18,081 bases of DNA from JAJRXG01 sp047634015 (GTDB taxonomy: Bacteria > Bacteroidota > Bacteroidia > Chitinophagales > Saprospiraceae): the NCBI GenBank assembly GCA_047634015.1, contig JBLIDB010000088.1:1-18081 (forward strand). The letters are read 5' to 3'. Of the stretch, positions 1 to 9,541 are shown in pieces. Within the stretch, counting starts at the first letter, position 1. Each line of letters begins with the position of its first letter. The notes beneath the pieces were generated by a model. That model saw only the letters and a list, made by a program, of their open reading frames with translations. It did no database searches and was not told the DNA's origin. The position numbers were made by a program, and so were the translations under genes.

Positions 1-774
1 TGATGAAAGATCAATACAATGGTCATCATCCAAAGCGTCGTAAAAAGGCTACAAAGGCGAGGAAACGGATAAAGACAATCGCGCATACTTTGGTGCGTGA
101 ATTGCGACGAAAAATTGATCATGATCATAATGAAGAACAACTGAGTCTATTTGAAAAGGTACTGAACCAAAAGAGAAATGATAAGAATAAAATATATTCC
201 CTACATGAACTCGATGTCTACTGCATAGCTAAAGGAAAGGAAAGGCTCATAAGAAGTATGAATTTGGGAATAAAGTATCAGTTGTAAAGGGCTTAAAAAC
301 GGGAGTAATCACCTCCGTTAAATCATATACTGGGAATCCGCATGACTCAAAAACACTAAGCGCCAGTTTAGAGCAAAGCCAGAGAGTACGAGAGAAAGCA
401 GGCGGCAATAGACCTCAAACAGTAATCGCTGATAGAGGCTATAGGGGAGTAAAGCAAGTAAAGGAGACTCAAATTGTAATTCCAGATTCGGGAAGAGGGA
501 AAAGCAAGTACGAAAAGGAAAAGGCAAGAAAGCGATTTAGAAAAAGAGCAGGCATAGAACCCATTATAGGACATCTAAAACATGACCACATAATGCAAAG
601 AAATTACCTAAAAGGCTTAACAGGAGATATCTCCAATGCGCTGCCCACAGCAATAGGCTTCAAGTTGAAAAAATGCTCAACTTAATAAGGTCTGACCCTG
701 CATTATTTAGGCAAAAATTATATCAGTACCTATTTTTGAAATATTCGCCTCGATTTGTAAAAGTGCGTTTTTAA
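1..774 (+). pseudogene. IS5-family transposase, 5' end outside window, two frameshifts
   Basis: This is the C-terminal part of a DDE transposase of the IS5 family. The first reading frame (codon phase starting at 3, open to the left edge, stop at 285) contains HHPKRRKKA, then the family-typical KIYSLHELDVYCIAKGK. The next frame (248-685) continues without loss as HKKYEFGNKVSVV, carries the second catalytic Asp in IADRGYRG (codon 431) and the catalytic Glu in GIEPIIGHLKHDH (codon 557), and then RNYLKGLTGDISNAL. A third frame (673-774) gives a plausible native tail starting MLNLIRSD and ending at a TAA at 772. The first catalytic Asp and the true start lie left of the window. Both breaks are small indels: a pentanucleotide repeat at 231-245 and an A-run at 668-673. 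The gene is therefore probably inactive, unless slippage or programmed frameshifting restores it. It runs convergently toward the minus-strand operon. The IS5 assignment is strong; the subgroup is not determined. Confidence 0.88.
231..245 (+). repeat. Three tandem copies of AAAGG causing the transposase frameshift
   Basis: The bases are three exact copies of AAAGG. With only two copies the two flanking frames join and read AKGKAHKKYEFGNKVS, which matches the usual IS5-family sequence at this place. A single 5-bp tandem duplication, most likely by replication slippage, is thus the simplest cause of the break. The copy number is seen directly; the ancestral two-copy state is inferred from the restored protein. 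Confidence 0.75.
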
Positions 775-784
775 GGGACGACTA
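771..784 (+). other. Possible right end of the IS5-type element
   Basis: The inferred native transposase frame stops at 772-774, and the sequence TTAAGGGACGACTA follows directly. IS5-family elements usually end within a few bases of the transposase stop, so the terminal inverted repeat may lie here. The matching left end is outside the window, so neither the inverted repeat nor a target-site duplication can be confirmed. This is a placement guess from family organisation. Confidence 0.3.
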
Positions 785-955
785 CTTAGAAACTTTTATT
801 TATTTAATGTTTACTTGGAGAATTTAGATGAAGGCAATTATTCATTAATGAGGGCGAAAAATGCGGATAATTCCTTTTACTGAAACTAAAACCTAAGATC
901 AATAGCTCTACTTCGCAATGTCAATTTTGTTATAAAGTAAGGGATTCGCGTGAAA
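775..955. other. Non-coding gap between IS remnant and operon 3' end
   Basis: About 180 bp of AT-rich sequence separate the convergent transposase remnant and the last gene of the minus-strand operon. I see no credible gene, tRNA, or strong GC-rich hairpin with a T-tract here. A terminator for the operon was expected but is not evident; only weak, short palindromes are present. Confidence 0.6.
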
Positions 956-3900
956 TCAATCTATCAACAGTCTCAATGGCTTATTATCATTCAATCCAAG
1001 AATTAACTCATACCCTGATTCTGTAGGAATCAATAAACTTGAACGAACTTCTCCATGTATGAAAGGCCCTTCTAAAATCTCATAGGAGCCAGTTTCATTT
1101 CCACGGAGAAATACATTATAAAGTCCATCAGCTCTTCCAATACTAGGCGTCTTATTATAATTATTGCCAAATAGCATCAAATCCAAATGACCATCCTTAT
1201 CTAAATCTATAACTTCAATAGAATAAACAGGGCCTAACTGCGCCTCATCAGGCAAAGGCGTCCTTTTAAAATTAAATTCACCCTCGTTCATATAGACCAA
1301 TGTTTCAAATTCCTTGACATTTATTTTTGCTAAAAAAGGGAATTCCGCGGTATTAAACATTCCATCAAAATCGGCCTTTGCAAAAACCCTATAATCCCGG
1401 TGAGCACCACGAAAATCACTCATCTGAGAAATTAATATATCTCTGCCAAACAAAACTTGTTTCTTACCCTTTTCCATATAATAAACTATAGGATCTATAA
1501 CCTGATTTCTATCAAAATCACTTACAACAAGACCTGCACTTCCCCCTTTCGCCAATACACTATTCAGCCCATCATTTCCTGCAATAATATCCAATTGTCC
1601 ATCCAAATCTAAATCCTCAATTTTAATTGTATTCCAAAGCCCTTCGCTATTGGGAATAGTTCTTTTGATAAACTTCCCATTAGAACTTTCAAATATGTAA
1701 ATCGGCATCCATTCTCCGACTAATACTAAGTCCAATAGTTCATCGCCATCCATATCTGCCCATTGTAGATCATTAACCATCCCCAAATTGAATAAGTCTG
1801 GGGCAAAATTGGCAGTGACAGGTACAAATTGTCTATTCCCATTATTTTGGAATATCTGAGCTCCCGGCGATACACCATACTTCCCAATATAAACACTGTA
1901 TCCTACCGCAATATCTATATCACCATCATTGTCAAAATCTCCTGCATCTACAGAGGAACTATTCTCCGCTATTATGCTTAGAGACGAAAAGCTACGTTCG
2001 AAGGATCCAAAGCCATCATTGTAATACAGGCGATCCAGTAATGCTGGAGAATCTTTATTACGTCCATTACCTCCACTACATACATATAGATCACTATCTC
2101 CATCTCCATCCGCATCAAAAAACACTGCATCTGTATCCTCATAAAATGAAGATTCCTCCCATACCGAATCTAGTTGAGGCTCATACTTCCCTACTTCAGT
2201 TGCTAATAATATCCTTCCAGGCTGCCCCGTAGCTCCACCGACATATATATCTATCAGCCCATCTCCATTGACGTCGGCCGATGCTATAGCGGGACCCTCT
2301 TGCGTCAATGTCCAAGGCATCAATGGTTGGGCAGTTATGTCTGATAATTCATCCTCGATATGCACAAAAGGCAATGTATCTATGCCATTCAACCAACTAT
2401 ACTCCTGTCCTATAACTCTTGAAGAACTTATCCGCTCATGAGCATTCTTTTGATGTACCTCTATAGTCTCTCCTCCCTGAATTCCAACTAATGTTTTTTC
2501 TCTACCTCCTGGCCAAGTAACTATAAGAGAATCAATCTCATTCTGCGCTCCGAGTCCCAAGACTATGTCCCCAATTGCTGAAGACATAAAGCCCTGATTG
2601 ATATAATGTTCGTAGTAAATTGTGGTATTGCCAATTACAGCTCTAAGCTTGGTTCCTATTCCACTAGGATTGTCTCCAGTTCCTTTTAAACTAATTACAC
2701 ACTTTGAACCATCATCGTTTATATCATTCAAATAGATGCTTGCAGGGCTATTAATATTACTAGTGACAATATCAAGATCTCCATCATTATCCAAATCCAC
2801 AGTTATTGCAGCTGTAGAGATACTAGGCAATGGATCTACCCATTCTTCGGATCGATTGATGAATCGCAATCCTTCTTGATTTTCAAATAGTCCATTAATG
2901 GCTTTCCCTTCAGGCATATGGCTGATCATATCAAGATCTGACGCCCTATTCTGGATCAACGGGTCTGAGATATAATTAAGATAATCAAGATCATTTGGTC
3001 TACGTACTATTCCATTACTTATAAATAGGTCACTACGCCCATCTAAATTATAATCTCCTATAACTGGAGACCAGCTCCAGTCTGTGGCGTCTATTCCTGC
3101 AAATGGCGCAATATCAGAGAAAAAAACACCTCTGTTCTGTTGGGTTCCACGATTCAATTGTAGCGTATTTCGCGCTAATTGATAATGATATCCAAAATTC
3201 TTTTTGAATTTATAAATATCATAAGAATCGATGTCCACGGATCGCTTTCTAACTTCTTCGTCTTCAGGCATCATGTCAAGAACTAAGACATCTTGCATCC
3301 CATCGTTGTTGATATCATGAATATTAACACCCATACTAAATTGGCTCGTATGACCCATAGAAATTTCAACAACCTCCCGAAAGGTTCCATTAGTGTTATT
3401 CAGATATATATAATCCTGTTCATGAAAGTCATTACCTACATAAATATCTGGCCAACCATCGCCATTGAGATCCCCTACATCTATCCCAAGGCCATAGCCT
3501 ATCTTACTTGAATATATTCCAGATTCAGTAGTAACATCCGTAAATCGATCTTTATCATTACGCATTAAGCGATCTCCTGATAATTCATTGACTTCAACCC
3601 TAATTGACGAATTAGCATAGTGCTCACTCGCATGAACAGAATGATTCAATAAATAGACATCGAGATCACCATCAAGATCATAATCGAAAAACGCCGAATG
3701 CGTAGCGAGCCCCTCAAAATCAAGGCCATATTTCTTTCCCTCTTCTTTAAATTTCGGAATACCATTTTCCAATCCTTGATTAATGTATAATAAGTTCTTG
3801 CCTTTAAAATTTTTGTATCCTCCCAACTGACACATATAAATATCGAGCCACCCATCAGCATTGACATCTACTATAGTGACTCCAGTATTCCAATGTTGAT

Positions 3901-4252
3901 CCTGAACAATACCAATGTCTCCACTCACTTCTCTAAACATTCTTTCTCCATCCGCACCATTGTTAAGATATACATGTGTATCTGATTGATTAGAAGAAAA
4001 AACGAGATCAATAAATCCATCATTATTCAAGTCTCCTGCTCCCAACCCTGATCCGTTGAAGTAATATAAATATTGGATAATATTGAGGCTATCCGATTCT
4101 TCTAATTGGTTCGCAAACGTAATTCCCGATGATTCTGGTTCAAGGATTCGAAACATTTTCGAATTCCTTTTCGAATGACATGATCCAACAAGTATGAAAG
4201 CCATCCCAAACAAGATATACCTAAATGCTTGATTCAAGAACTTCATATTCAT
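956..4252 (-). CDS. Giant FG-GAP/VCBS repeat lipoprotein with ASPIC/UnbV domain (third copy)
   Basis: This 1098-residue protein is predicted to be an exported lipoprotein. It has a hydrophobic signal peptide and a lipobox ending VGSC with the lipid-carrying Cys at residue 25. Asp-rich FG-GAP/VCBS loops occur at about 74, 129, 190, 261, 313, 400 and 486 (for example DLNNDGFIDL, DYDLDGDLDV), forming a first repeat group. An ASPIC/UnbV domain covers about 518-600 (GTGDNPSGIGTKLRAVIG, then GLGAQNEIDSLIVTWPGG). A second repeat group follows, with loops at about 660, 713, 772, 833, 880 and 1016. The family is related to CRTAC1-like proteins, and such repeats normally build calcium-binding beta-propellers used for binding; no catalytic site is visible. 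It is the last gene of the operon, starting 6 bp after the preceding stop. An ATG two codons further in (4246) is an equally possible start. It is the most divergent of the three paralogues here, and the residues after its Cys are basic (HSKRNSK), unlike the others. The loop DFDRNQVIDP near 912 lacks the usual Gly. The ligand is unknown. Confidence 0.9.
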   Translation of the reverse strand: MNMKFLNQAFRYILFGMAFILVGSCHSKRNSKMFRILEPESSGITFANQLEESDSLNIIQYLYYFNGSGLGAGDLNNDGFIDLVFSSNQSDTHVYLNNGADGERMFREVSGDIGIVQDQHWNTGVTIVDVNADGWLDIYMCQLGGYKNFKGKNLLYINQGLENGIPKFKEEGKKYGLDFEGLATHSAFFDYDLDGDLDVYLLNHSVHASEHYANSSIRVEVNELSGDRLMRNDKDRFTDVTTESGIYSSKIGYGLGIDVGDLNGDGWPDIYVGNDFHEQDYIYLNNTNGTFREVVEISMGHTSQFSMGVNIHDINNDGMQDVLVLDMMPEDEEVRKRSVDIDSYDIYKFKKNFGYHYQLARNTLQLNRGTQQNRGVFFSDIAPFAGIDATDWSWSPVIGDYNLDGRSDLFISNGIVRRPNDLDYLNYISDPLIQNRASDLDMISHMPEGKAINGLFENQEGLRFINRSEEWVDPLPSISTAAITVDLDNDGDLDIVTSNINSPASIYLNDINDDGSKCVISLKGTGDNPSGIGTKLRAVIGNTTIYYEHYINQGFMSSAIGDIVLGLGAQNEIDSLIVTWPGGREKTLVGIQGGETIEVHQKNAHERISSSRVIGQEYSWLNGIDTLPFVHIEDELSDITAQPLMPWTLTQEGPAIASADVNGDGLIDIYVGGATGQPGRILLATEVGKYEPQLDSVWEESSFYEDTDAVFFDADGDGDSDLYVCSGGNGRNKDSPALLDRLYYNDGFGSFERSFSSLSIIAENSSSVDAGDFDNDGDIDIAVGYSVYIGKYGVSPGAQIFQNNGNRQFVPVTANFAPDLFNLGMVNDLQWADMDGDELLDLVLVGEWMPIYIFESSNGKFIKRTIPNSEGLWNTIKIEDLDLDGQLDIIAGNDGLNSVLAKGGSAGLVVSDFDRNQVIDPIVYYMEKGKKQVLFGRDILISQMSDFRGAHRDYRVFAKADFDGMFNTAEFPFLAKINVKEFETLVYMNEGEFNFKRTPLPDEAQLGPVYSIEVIDLDKDGHLDLMLFGNNYNKTPSIGRADGLYNVFLRGNETGSYEILEGPFIHGEVRSSLLIPTESGYELILGLNDNKPLRLLID

Positions 4253-4258
4253 AGTCTT

Positions 4259-6187
4259 CTATTGGTTGTGTATGATAGAAATAGTGCCAGATTTTGTGAT
4301 AGTAAATCCATCGATATATTGGGTTTCTGCCATCCATATATATACACCCGATTCTATTACCTCAGTACCCCTCCTACCATCCCATCCTTCTTCTTCAATA
4401 TTGATCGGTACTTCATAATCACTATAGACTTCATTTCCCCATCGGTTATAAATAAAGATGGAATTGATAAAACCATCTATCGCACTTTGAAGAAGGAAGT
4501 AGTCATTGACCCCATCATTATTGGGACTAAACGCATTGGCGGCATAAAAGTATCGATTCTCGTCAACTGTGACATCAATACTCGCCATCGTGGTACAGCT
4601 ATCCGTATCGAGAATTGTTAATTTATATGTGGAACTTTCATTTGGCCTGTGATATATAGGGGGACAATCAAGACACGATACGATTTCACCATTACCAAAG
4701 TCCCAAGTATAGATTATTGGCGTGCCTCGATTGAGATTACTAATAAGGAATATAGAATCTCCGAGTTGTATATGTTGACTGCTTTGCAAAGTTAACCTCT
4801 TTGACCCTGGGAATTCCTCTATATAAATAGAATCCCTGAAATAGATGCATTCATTCAAAACCTCTATGCTATACCATCCTGGAGCCGATATTATAATTAC
4901 GGAATCGCTGGATCCAGTATTCCATCGATAAATATCCCCTTTTATAGGCGACGAAATAGTAGCTTGTCTACCCTCACAATCAAAAGATATAAATTCATCT
5001 ATTTCTAAGGATTCAGGCCTTAAGATATTAGATTCCGTCTCGTCATGTGGCACTTCCGTGGTTGGATCATCAGAATAAGATGCCACATCAAAAGCCTTTG
5101 GGAAATCCCATTGATACGCTCTACTGGCAAATCTTCCTATAAAGTTCTCTGAAGCGCGAACTTTGACCGTGATATAATTCTCATGTAGTAAATAGATTAG
5201 ATTTTCTAAGGCCACGATATTAGGGGCCAAATCAACAATATTAAAATCGCTGATGACTTCTCCTGAAACGGACAATATTTCAAGCCCTTCTGGAAATGTA
5301 TCACGAACCGAGATCCAAGTCTGACCTATACCCAGTTTATTATCAAAAGTATAAACGACTTCAAACTCCTCACAAGGAAGTATCTCCTTGGGAACTTCCT
5401 TCGTAAAAGTACTCGTAAAGGGAAAAGAACATGCATCTCCGGAAGTAGCCTCCATTGGGCTTTCTAAAATAAAGTCCATATTCCCATGTAACTTATCGAT
5501 AGAATATATTCCTTGCTCTACAGAAATGCCAAAAAGCTGTCCTTCTTGATTAAAAAAAAGACCACTCATATTAGTAATTCCCGTTGTAGGGAAATCCTGG
5601 GTGGATATTTGTCCTCCAATTCCGGCTCTTACAAGTTGGCCTCTTGAGTTGTCATACCAAAACATTTCTCCGCTAATAGGGTCTGTAGCAATGTCACTCA
5701 ATACCACAGTACGATCTCCAGTGATCCCCAAGTAGCCTGCATACAGTTCTTGGCGGTTCAGATTTATGGAATAAAATCGACTATCAAAACCCAACTTAGG
5801 GTCATATCCGACGAGGTAAATTCCAATTCCATCAGGTGATATGGTGCCACTGTGGAATTCATAATCCATATCTATGTCTTCAGGGACTCCAAGAGATGTG
5901 ATCACACCTAATGCATCAATAGATACCAACTCATAACTACATGCATCTAAAGCTACAAGTCCCTTATTAAGTACATTGTATGCCAAGCTTGTAAGCTTAC
6001 GATTCTCAGAAAGTCCAATAGATGTTATAGTATAACTTCCATTATTCTCACTTAGAACAAGAAGTTCTGAACGACCTGTAGATTCCGTATAACCTATCAA
6101 ATATACTGATCCATCACACTCAAACCCTTTCCTTAGGAGTAGAACACTCCATAAGATAATAGTGTGGGTCAATATAGATTTCATCAT
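4259..6187 (-). CDS. T9SS type B secreted protein with gliding-motility-type C-terminal domain
   Basis: This 642-residue protein has a hydrophobic N-terminal export signal (about residues 1-24). Residues about 25-255 are rich in short repeating strands with motifs such as ISPDGIGIYLVGYDP and TDPISGEMFWYDN; they resemble DUF6923-type propeller-like regions, a family call of moderate certainty. Residues about 268-345 (EVVYTFDNKLGIGQTWISV, DTFPEGLEIL) look like a DUF11-type beta-sandwich. About 410-455 is Ig-like, and about 470-540 resembles a PKD fold (TWDFGNGE). The C-terminus (about 546-642) is a clear T9SS type B sorting domain: NAFSPNNDGVNDYF, then IYNRWGNEVY, WDGRRG and SGVYIW. Such proteins cross the outer membrane through the type IX system and stay on the surface or are released. 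No enzyme motif is visible, so an adhesive or binding role is inferred. It sits between two FG-GAP lipoprotein genes, 29 bp after one and 6 bp before the next. A second ATG at 6184 could also be the start. Confidence 0.88.
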   Translation of the reverse strand: MMKSILTHTIILWSVLLLRKGFECDGSVYLIGYTESTGRSELLVLSENNGSYTITSIGLSENRKLTSLAYNVLNKGLVALDACSYELVSIDALGVITSLGVPEDIDMDYEFHSGTISPDGIGIYLVGYDPKLGFDSRFYSINLNRQELYAGYLGITGDRTVVLSDIATDPISGEMFWYDNSRGQLVRAGIGGQISTQDFPTTGITNMSGLFFNQEGQLFGISVEQGIYSIDKLHGNMDFILESPMEATSGDACSFPFTSTFTKEVPKEILPCEEFEVVYTFDNKLGIGQTWISVRDTFPEGLEILSVSGEVISDFNIVDLAPNIVALENLIYLLHENYITVKVRASENFIGRFASRAYQWDFPKAFDVASYSDDPTTEVPHDETESNILRPESLEIDEFISFDCEGRQATISSPIKGDIYRWNTGSSDSVIIISAPGWYSIEVLNECIYFRDSIYIEEFPGSKRLTLQSSQHIQLGDSIFLISNLNRGTPIIYTWDFGNGEIVSCLDCPPIYHRPNESSTYKLTILDTDSCTTMASIDVTVDENRYFYAANAFSPNNDGVNDYFLLQSAIDGFINSIFIYNRWGNEVYSDYEVPINIEEEGWDGRRGTEVIESGVYIWMAETQYIDGFTITKSGTISIIHNQ

Positions 6188-6216
6188 ATTTAAGGCCTAA
6201 GTGCCACTAAATATAT

Positions 6217-9200
6217 CTAATATTTGTACGCAAGTGCAGAAGTATTATTGCGGACTACAATTAAGAGTTCTTTATACATAGCTGATTGAACCAACGCTAT
6301 TCGCCTTATTTGATCTTCTAATTTTAATCCAGATTCAGAATTAGGAGCAAACTTGAAGCTACCTTGCCCATCCCCTTTTAAAAAAGCTCCATAACTCGCG
6401 TCATATCTTCCTACTTCTGGTTTGGCATTATAAAAGTTTCCTCCTAATACAATATCAAGATGCCCATCCTTGTCGAAATCATTTATTGCTATTCCATACA
6501 CAGGAGAGAACTGAGCTTCTACTGGTAGATTGTGCATTGAAAATCCCTGCTCTCCTTCATTGATTAGCACTACTGATTCCATTATATATGCTTCTGATTT
6601 GGATGAGTTCACCAACTGCTCTTCTGTAAAAACATCAAATATTGTCTGATCTTGATATCTCTCATATTTAAGATACTTCTTTTTTAGGCTTGGAATTTGC
6701 ATTACAAGATCATGCTTCAGAACTAGAGGATATATGGCACCATTTTCATATGTACAGATCATTACTTCGGCAGTTCCATTCTGATCGAAGTCATTAACAT
6801 ATTGAAGAACTGGCTCTTTTTTAGATGCCCTGAATCGAGAGTTCAAACCATGATTCCCTATAACAAAGTCTATATCACCATCGTGATCCAGATCTGCCGC
6901 CTCTATCCTGTTCCACCATCCATTCGTACTATCGAGTCCTAACCGATCTGAGATCTCCTCCAAAATGCCATTTTGGTTCTCATACATTGTGATTTGCATC
7001 CATTCACCGACAACAATAAGGTCATCATCGTTGTCACCATCAATATCTGACCATACTGCATCTGTAACCATCCCCATGCCTTTCATAAAGGGAGCCTCTA
7101 TTTTTGTCACATCTTCAAACACACCACTTCCATCATTCTTTAAGAGATATCCATCCGTTGGAACTCCAACTAAGAAGGGCTTAGCTCGAACACCAATAAA
7201 TAAATCTATATCTCCATCGCCATCTATATCGGATGGCGCTACAGTAGAGGTGTTTTCAAACTTGAAGGAAGGTAATATTTGTTTCGATTTCTCAAATACT
7301 CCTTTCCCATTATTGATATACAAGCGATCTATCAATGCTCCAGAACTACTAGGAAACTCATTACCTCCACTTGCAACATAGAGATCCTGATCACCATCAC
7401 CATCTACGTCCATACATGCACAGTCGACATCCTCAGATATAGCATCTTCTGCCAAGAAAGGTGCTACATGTTTGGAGAATGCACCATTCTCTTCTTGGAG
7501 ATATATCGATCCCTGATGATCCTTAGCTCCTCCAATGTATATATCCTCTAGGCCATCTCCATTCAAATCACCAAGACACAATGCTGGCCCTTCTACCGAT
7601 AGCATGTGATACATAAGGCGATCACGATCAAAATCCACAAATTCATTCTCTGTATGTATGAAATCAATTCCTGTACTGGAGGTGATGTCCCTGAATATCT
7701 CAGATGATTCTGTCTCCAAAGCATTATTAGGAACCGTAGAATTTTTTTGTTCTAAAGTAAGAATCTGATCAACTTCGATGTCAAAGAGTGTTGTGACAAG
7801 ACCGTCATTCCACAAAACCTTTAAACTATCAATCATATTATTAGATCCCACACCTATGTTCAAACGAGGATCAACGGAAGATTGGAAACCTTTGACAGGC
7901 ATCTGTTCATAACTTATAATCTGGCCATTGACATGGACTTCTACATGAGCTCCTATGCCCTGTGTATTCTTACCAATCCCTTTAAATATCAGTTTGATAT
8001 AATGCCCTGATTCATTGACACTCTCAGATTGATTAATGTATATAGATGCCAAATCATCGAGATTATTGATGACAAGATCCAAGTCACCATCATTGTCGAT
8101 ATCGACATAAGCCGAACCATTAGAATGCGAGGGCATGTCCAGCCCCCAGTCCTCAGTAACATCCTTGAACTTTAAGTTTCCAAGATTCTGGTACATGTAA
8201 TTGGAAATCTTATTAGAGGGGATGACATCTGTCAATTTTTTGAAATCTACTCCCTCTTGAGATATTACAGATTCAGCCATTTCCTGCGTAGAAATGTAAT
8301 TTATATAATCCTGATCTGTGAGATCTTTATGAATTCCATTAGCTATAAACAGATCTTTAAGTCCATCATTATCATAGTCGTTAATTAGTGCACCCCAACT
8401 CCAGTCTGTCGCCTCCACACCAAGTAATCTTCCTACTTCACTGAATGTATCATCACCATTATTTAAGTGGAACATGTTACGAGTAAACTGATGATAGTAC
8501 CCGTTGTTTAAACTATATTGATATCGATCCCAATTCTCAAAAGTTGTCTTTGTTTTAAGCCGCTTATTTGATTGAGGCAACATCTCTGTTACGAAAATCT
8601 CAGGAAAACCATCATTATTAATATCCGCCATATCCGCCCCCATCGAAGCTCCAGAAATAGATTTCATCTGCTCTTCTAAGTTTTCGGTAAATGTGCCATC
8701 CCCATTGTTCATATAGATATAATCCCGCTCAAAAAAGTCATTGGAAACAAATATATCTTGCCACCCATCTTGATCTATATCTCCTACTGTTACTCCCAAG
8801 CCAAATCCAATTACACTGCCATATATCCCCGCTTCTTCACTTATATCTTCAAAGTATCCATTGTTATTTCTAAAGAATTTATCGCCTCCTTTGATACTCC
8901 GATTAGGTCGCTCATTTTTCTTAAGGTTAAAGCTCCCGATGGCCTCGAATGAATTATTGAGCAAATAACAATCAAGATCTCCATCTTTATCATAGTCAAA
9001 AAAAGCAATGTGCGTCGTTAAACCCTCATCTGCCAATCCATACTTTTCTGCTTCTTCGACGAAGCCCTTTCCTTCTTGATTAATAAAAAGCTCATTCTTC
9101 TTATCATCGCCTTCTATGTCTCCTGAATTACACACATATATATCAGTCCATCCATCTCCATTGATATCAACCATGGCGACACCCGTAGACCAAGCACCAT

Positions 9201-9540
9201 TGCCATCTACTCCGAATTCTTCAGCCACTTCTCTAAATGACAAATCTCCATTATTGATATAAAGGTGGTTCGGCCTCATGTTAGCGGTAAAGTAAAGATC
9301 CATCCAACCATCATTGTTGACATCCCCAATTGCTACTCCTCCTCCATTGTAGAAATTTCTATACTTATATATATTAAATCTTTTGTCAAAGTCCAACTCA
9401 TTTTCAAAATTCACTTTGCTCTGCGTCTCCGATAATTTATAAAATAGCTCCTTAGGACTTGACCCATCCTTATTACAACCAGCTATCAGATAAATTCCAA
9501 TAAGTACAAAACAATATTTAAAAATAATTTGCATTTGCAT
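6217..9540 (-). CDS. Giant FG-GAP/VCBS repeat lipoprotein with ASPIC/UnbV domain (second copy)
   Basis: This is a predicted envelope lipoprotein of 1107 residues from the chosen start. I prefer the ATG at 9540 because it lies one base after the upstream stop (TAA-T-ATG) and gives a normal 22-residue signal peptide ending in the lipobox LIAGC. An ATG at 9573 in the same frame would add 11 residues and overlap the upstream gene by 32 bp. The first FG-GAP group has loops such as DVNNDGWMDL, DINGDGWTDI, DYDKDGDLDC, DIDQDGWQDI and DIDNDGDLDL up to about residue 490. The ASPIC/UnbV domain spans about 514-596 (GIGKNTQGIGAHVEV, IDSLKVLWNDG). A second group begins near 650 with EGPALCLGDLNGDGLEDIYI and runs to the end. 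The conserved tract EATDWSWGALINDYDNDG is shared with its paralogues. It is closest in detail to the copy at 10131-13430 (FVSNDFFERDY). A role in extracellular or periplasmic binding is inferred; no catalytic residues are recognised. Confidence 0.9.
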   Translation of the reverse strand: MQMQIIFKYCFVLIGIYLIAGCNKDGSSPKELFYKLSETQSKVNFENELDFDKRFNIYKYRNFYNGGGVAIGDVNNDGWMDLYFTANMRPNHLYINNGDLSFREVAEEFGVDGNGAWSTGVAMVDINGDGWTDIYVCNSGDIEGDDKKNELFINQEGKGFVEEAEKYGLADEGLTTHIAFFDYDKDGDLDCYLLNNSFEAIGSFNLKKNERPNRSIKGGDKFFRNNNGYFEDISEEAGIYGSVIGFGLGVTVGDIDQDGWQDIFVSNDFFERDYIYMNNGDGTFTENLEEQMKSISGASMGADMADINNDGFPEIFVTEMLPQSNKRLKTKTTFENWDRYQYSLNNGYYHQFTRNMFHLNNGDDTFSEVGRLLGVEATDWSWGALINDYDNDGLKDLFIANGIHKDLTDQDYINYISTQEMAESVISQEGVDFKKLTDVIPSNKISNYMYQNLGNLKFKDVTEDWGLDMPSHSNGSAYVDIDNDGDLDLVINNLDDLASIYINQSESVNESGHYIKLIFKGIGKNTQGIGAHVEVHVNGQIISYEQMPVKGFQSSVDPRLNIGVGSNNMIDSLKVLWNDGLVTTLFDIEVDQILTLEQKNSTVPNNALETESSEIFRDITSSTGIDFIHTENEFVDFDRDRLMYHMLSVEGPALCLGDLNGDGLEDIYIGGAKDHQGSIYLQEENGAFSKHVAPFLAEDAISEDVDCACMDVDGDGDQDLYVASGGNEFPSSSGALIDRLYINNGKGVFEKSKQILPSFKFENTSTVAPSDIDGDGDIDLFIGVRAKPFLVGVPTDGYLLKNDGSGVFEDVTKIEAPFMKGMGMVTDAVWSDIDGDNDDDLIVVGEWMQITMYENQNGILEEISDRLGLDSTNGWWNRIEAADLDHDGDIDFVIGNHGLNSRFRASKKEPVLQYVNDFDQNGTAEVMICTYENGAIYPLVLKHDLVMQIPSLKKKYLKYERYQDQTIFDVFTEEQLVNSSKSEAYIMESVVLINEGEQGFSMHNLPVEAQFSPVYGIAINDFDKDGHLDIVLGGNFYNAKPEVGRYDASYGAFLKGDGQGSFKFAPNSESGLKLEDQIRRIALVQSAMYKELLIVVRNNTSALAYKY

Positions 9541-9541
9541 A

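Noticed and set aside
318..574. Two minus-strand open frames opposite the transposase
   Set aside because: They are antisense to the catalytic region of the IS5 transposase, which is recognisable in the plus frame.
956..4252. Possibility that the FG-GAP proteins are integrin-alpha-like genes acquired from eukaryotes
   Set aside because: The bacterial lipoprotein signals, the ASPIC/UnbV domain and the codon context match ordinary Bacteroidota proteins; FG-GAP repeats are widespread in bacteria.
4229..4621. A 130-codon plus-strand open frame across the junction of two minus-strand genes
   Set aside because: It lies opposite the conserved T9SS sorting domain, whose reading frame is clearly the coding one; no recognisable protein features.
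6965..7381. A 138-codon plus-strand open frame inside the second FG-GAP gene
   Set aside because: It is antisense to a well-supported gene; its sequence is low-complexity Ser/Pro/Ile-rich, as expected from the complement of Asp-rich repeat loops, and shows no domain.
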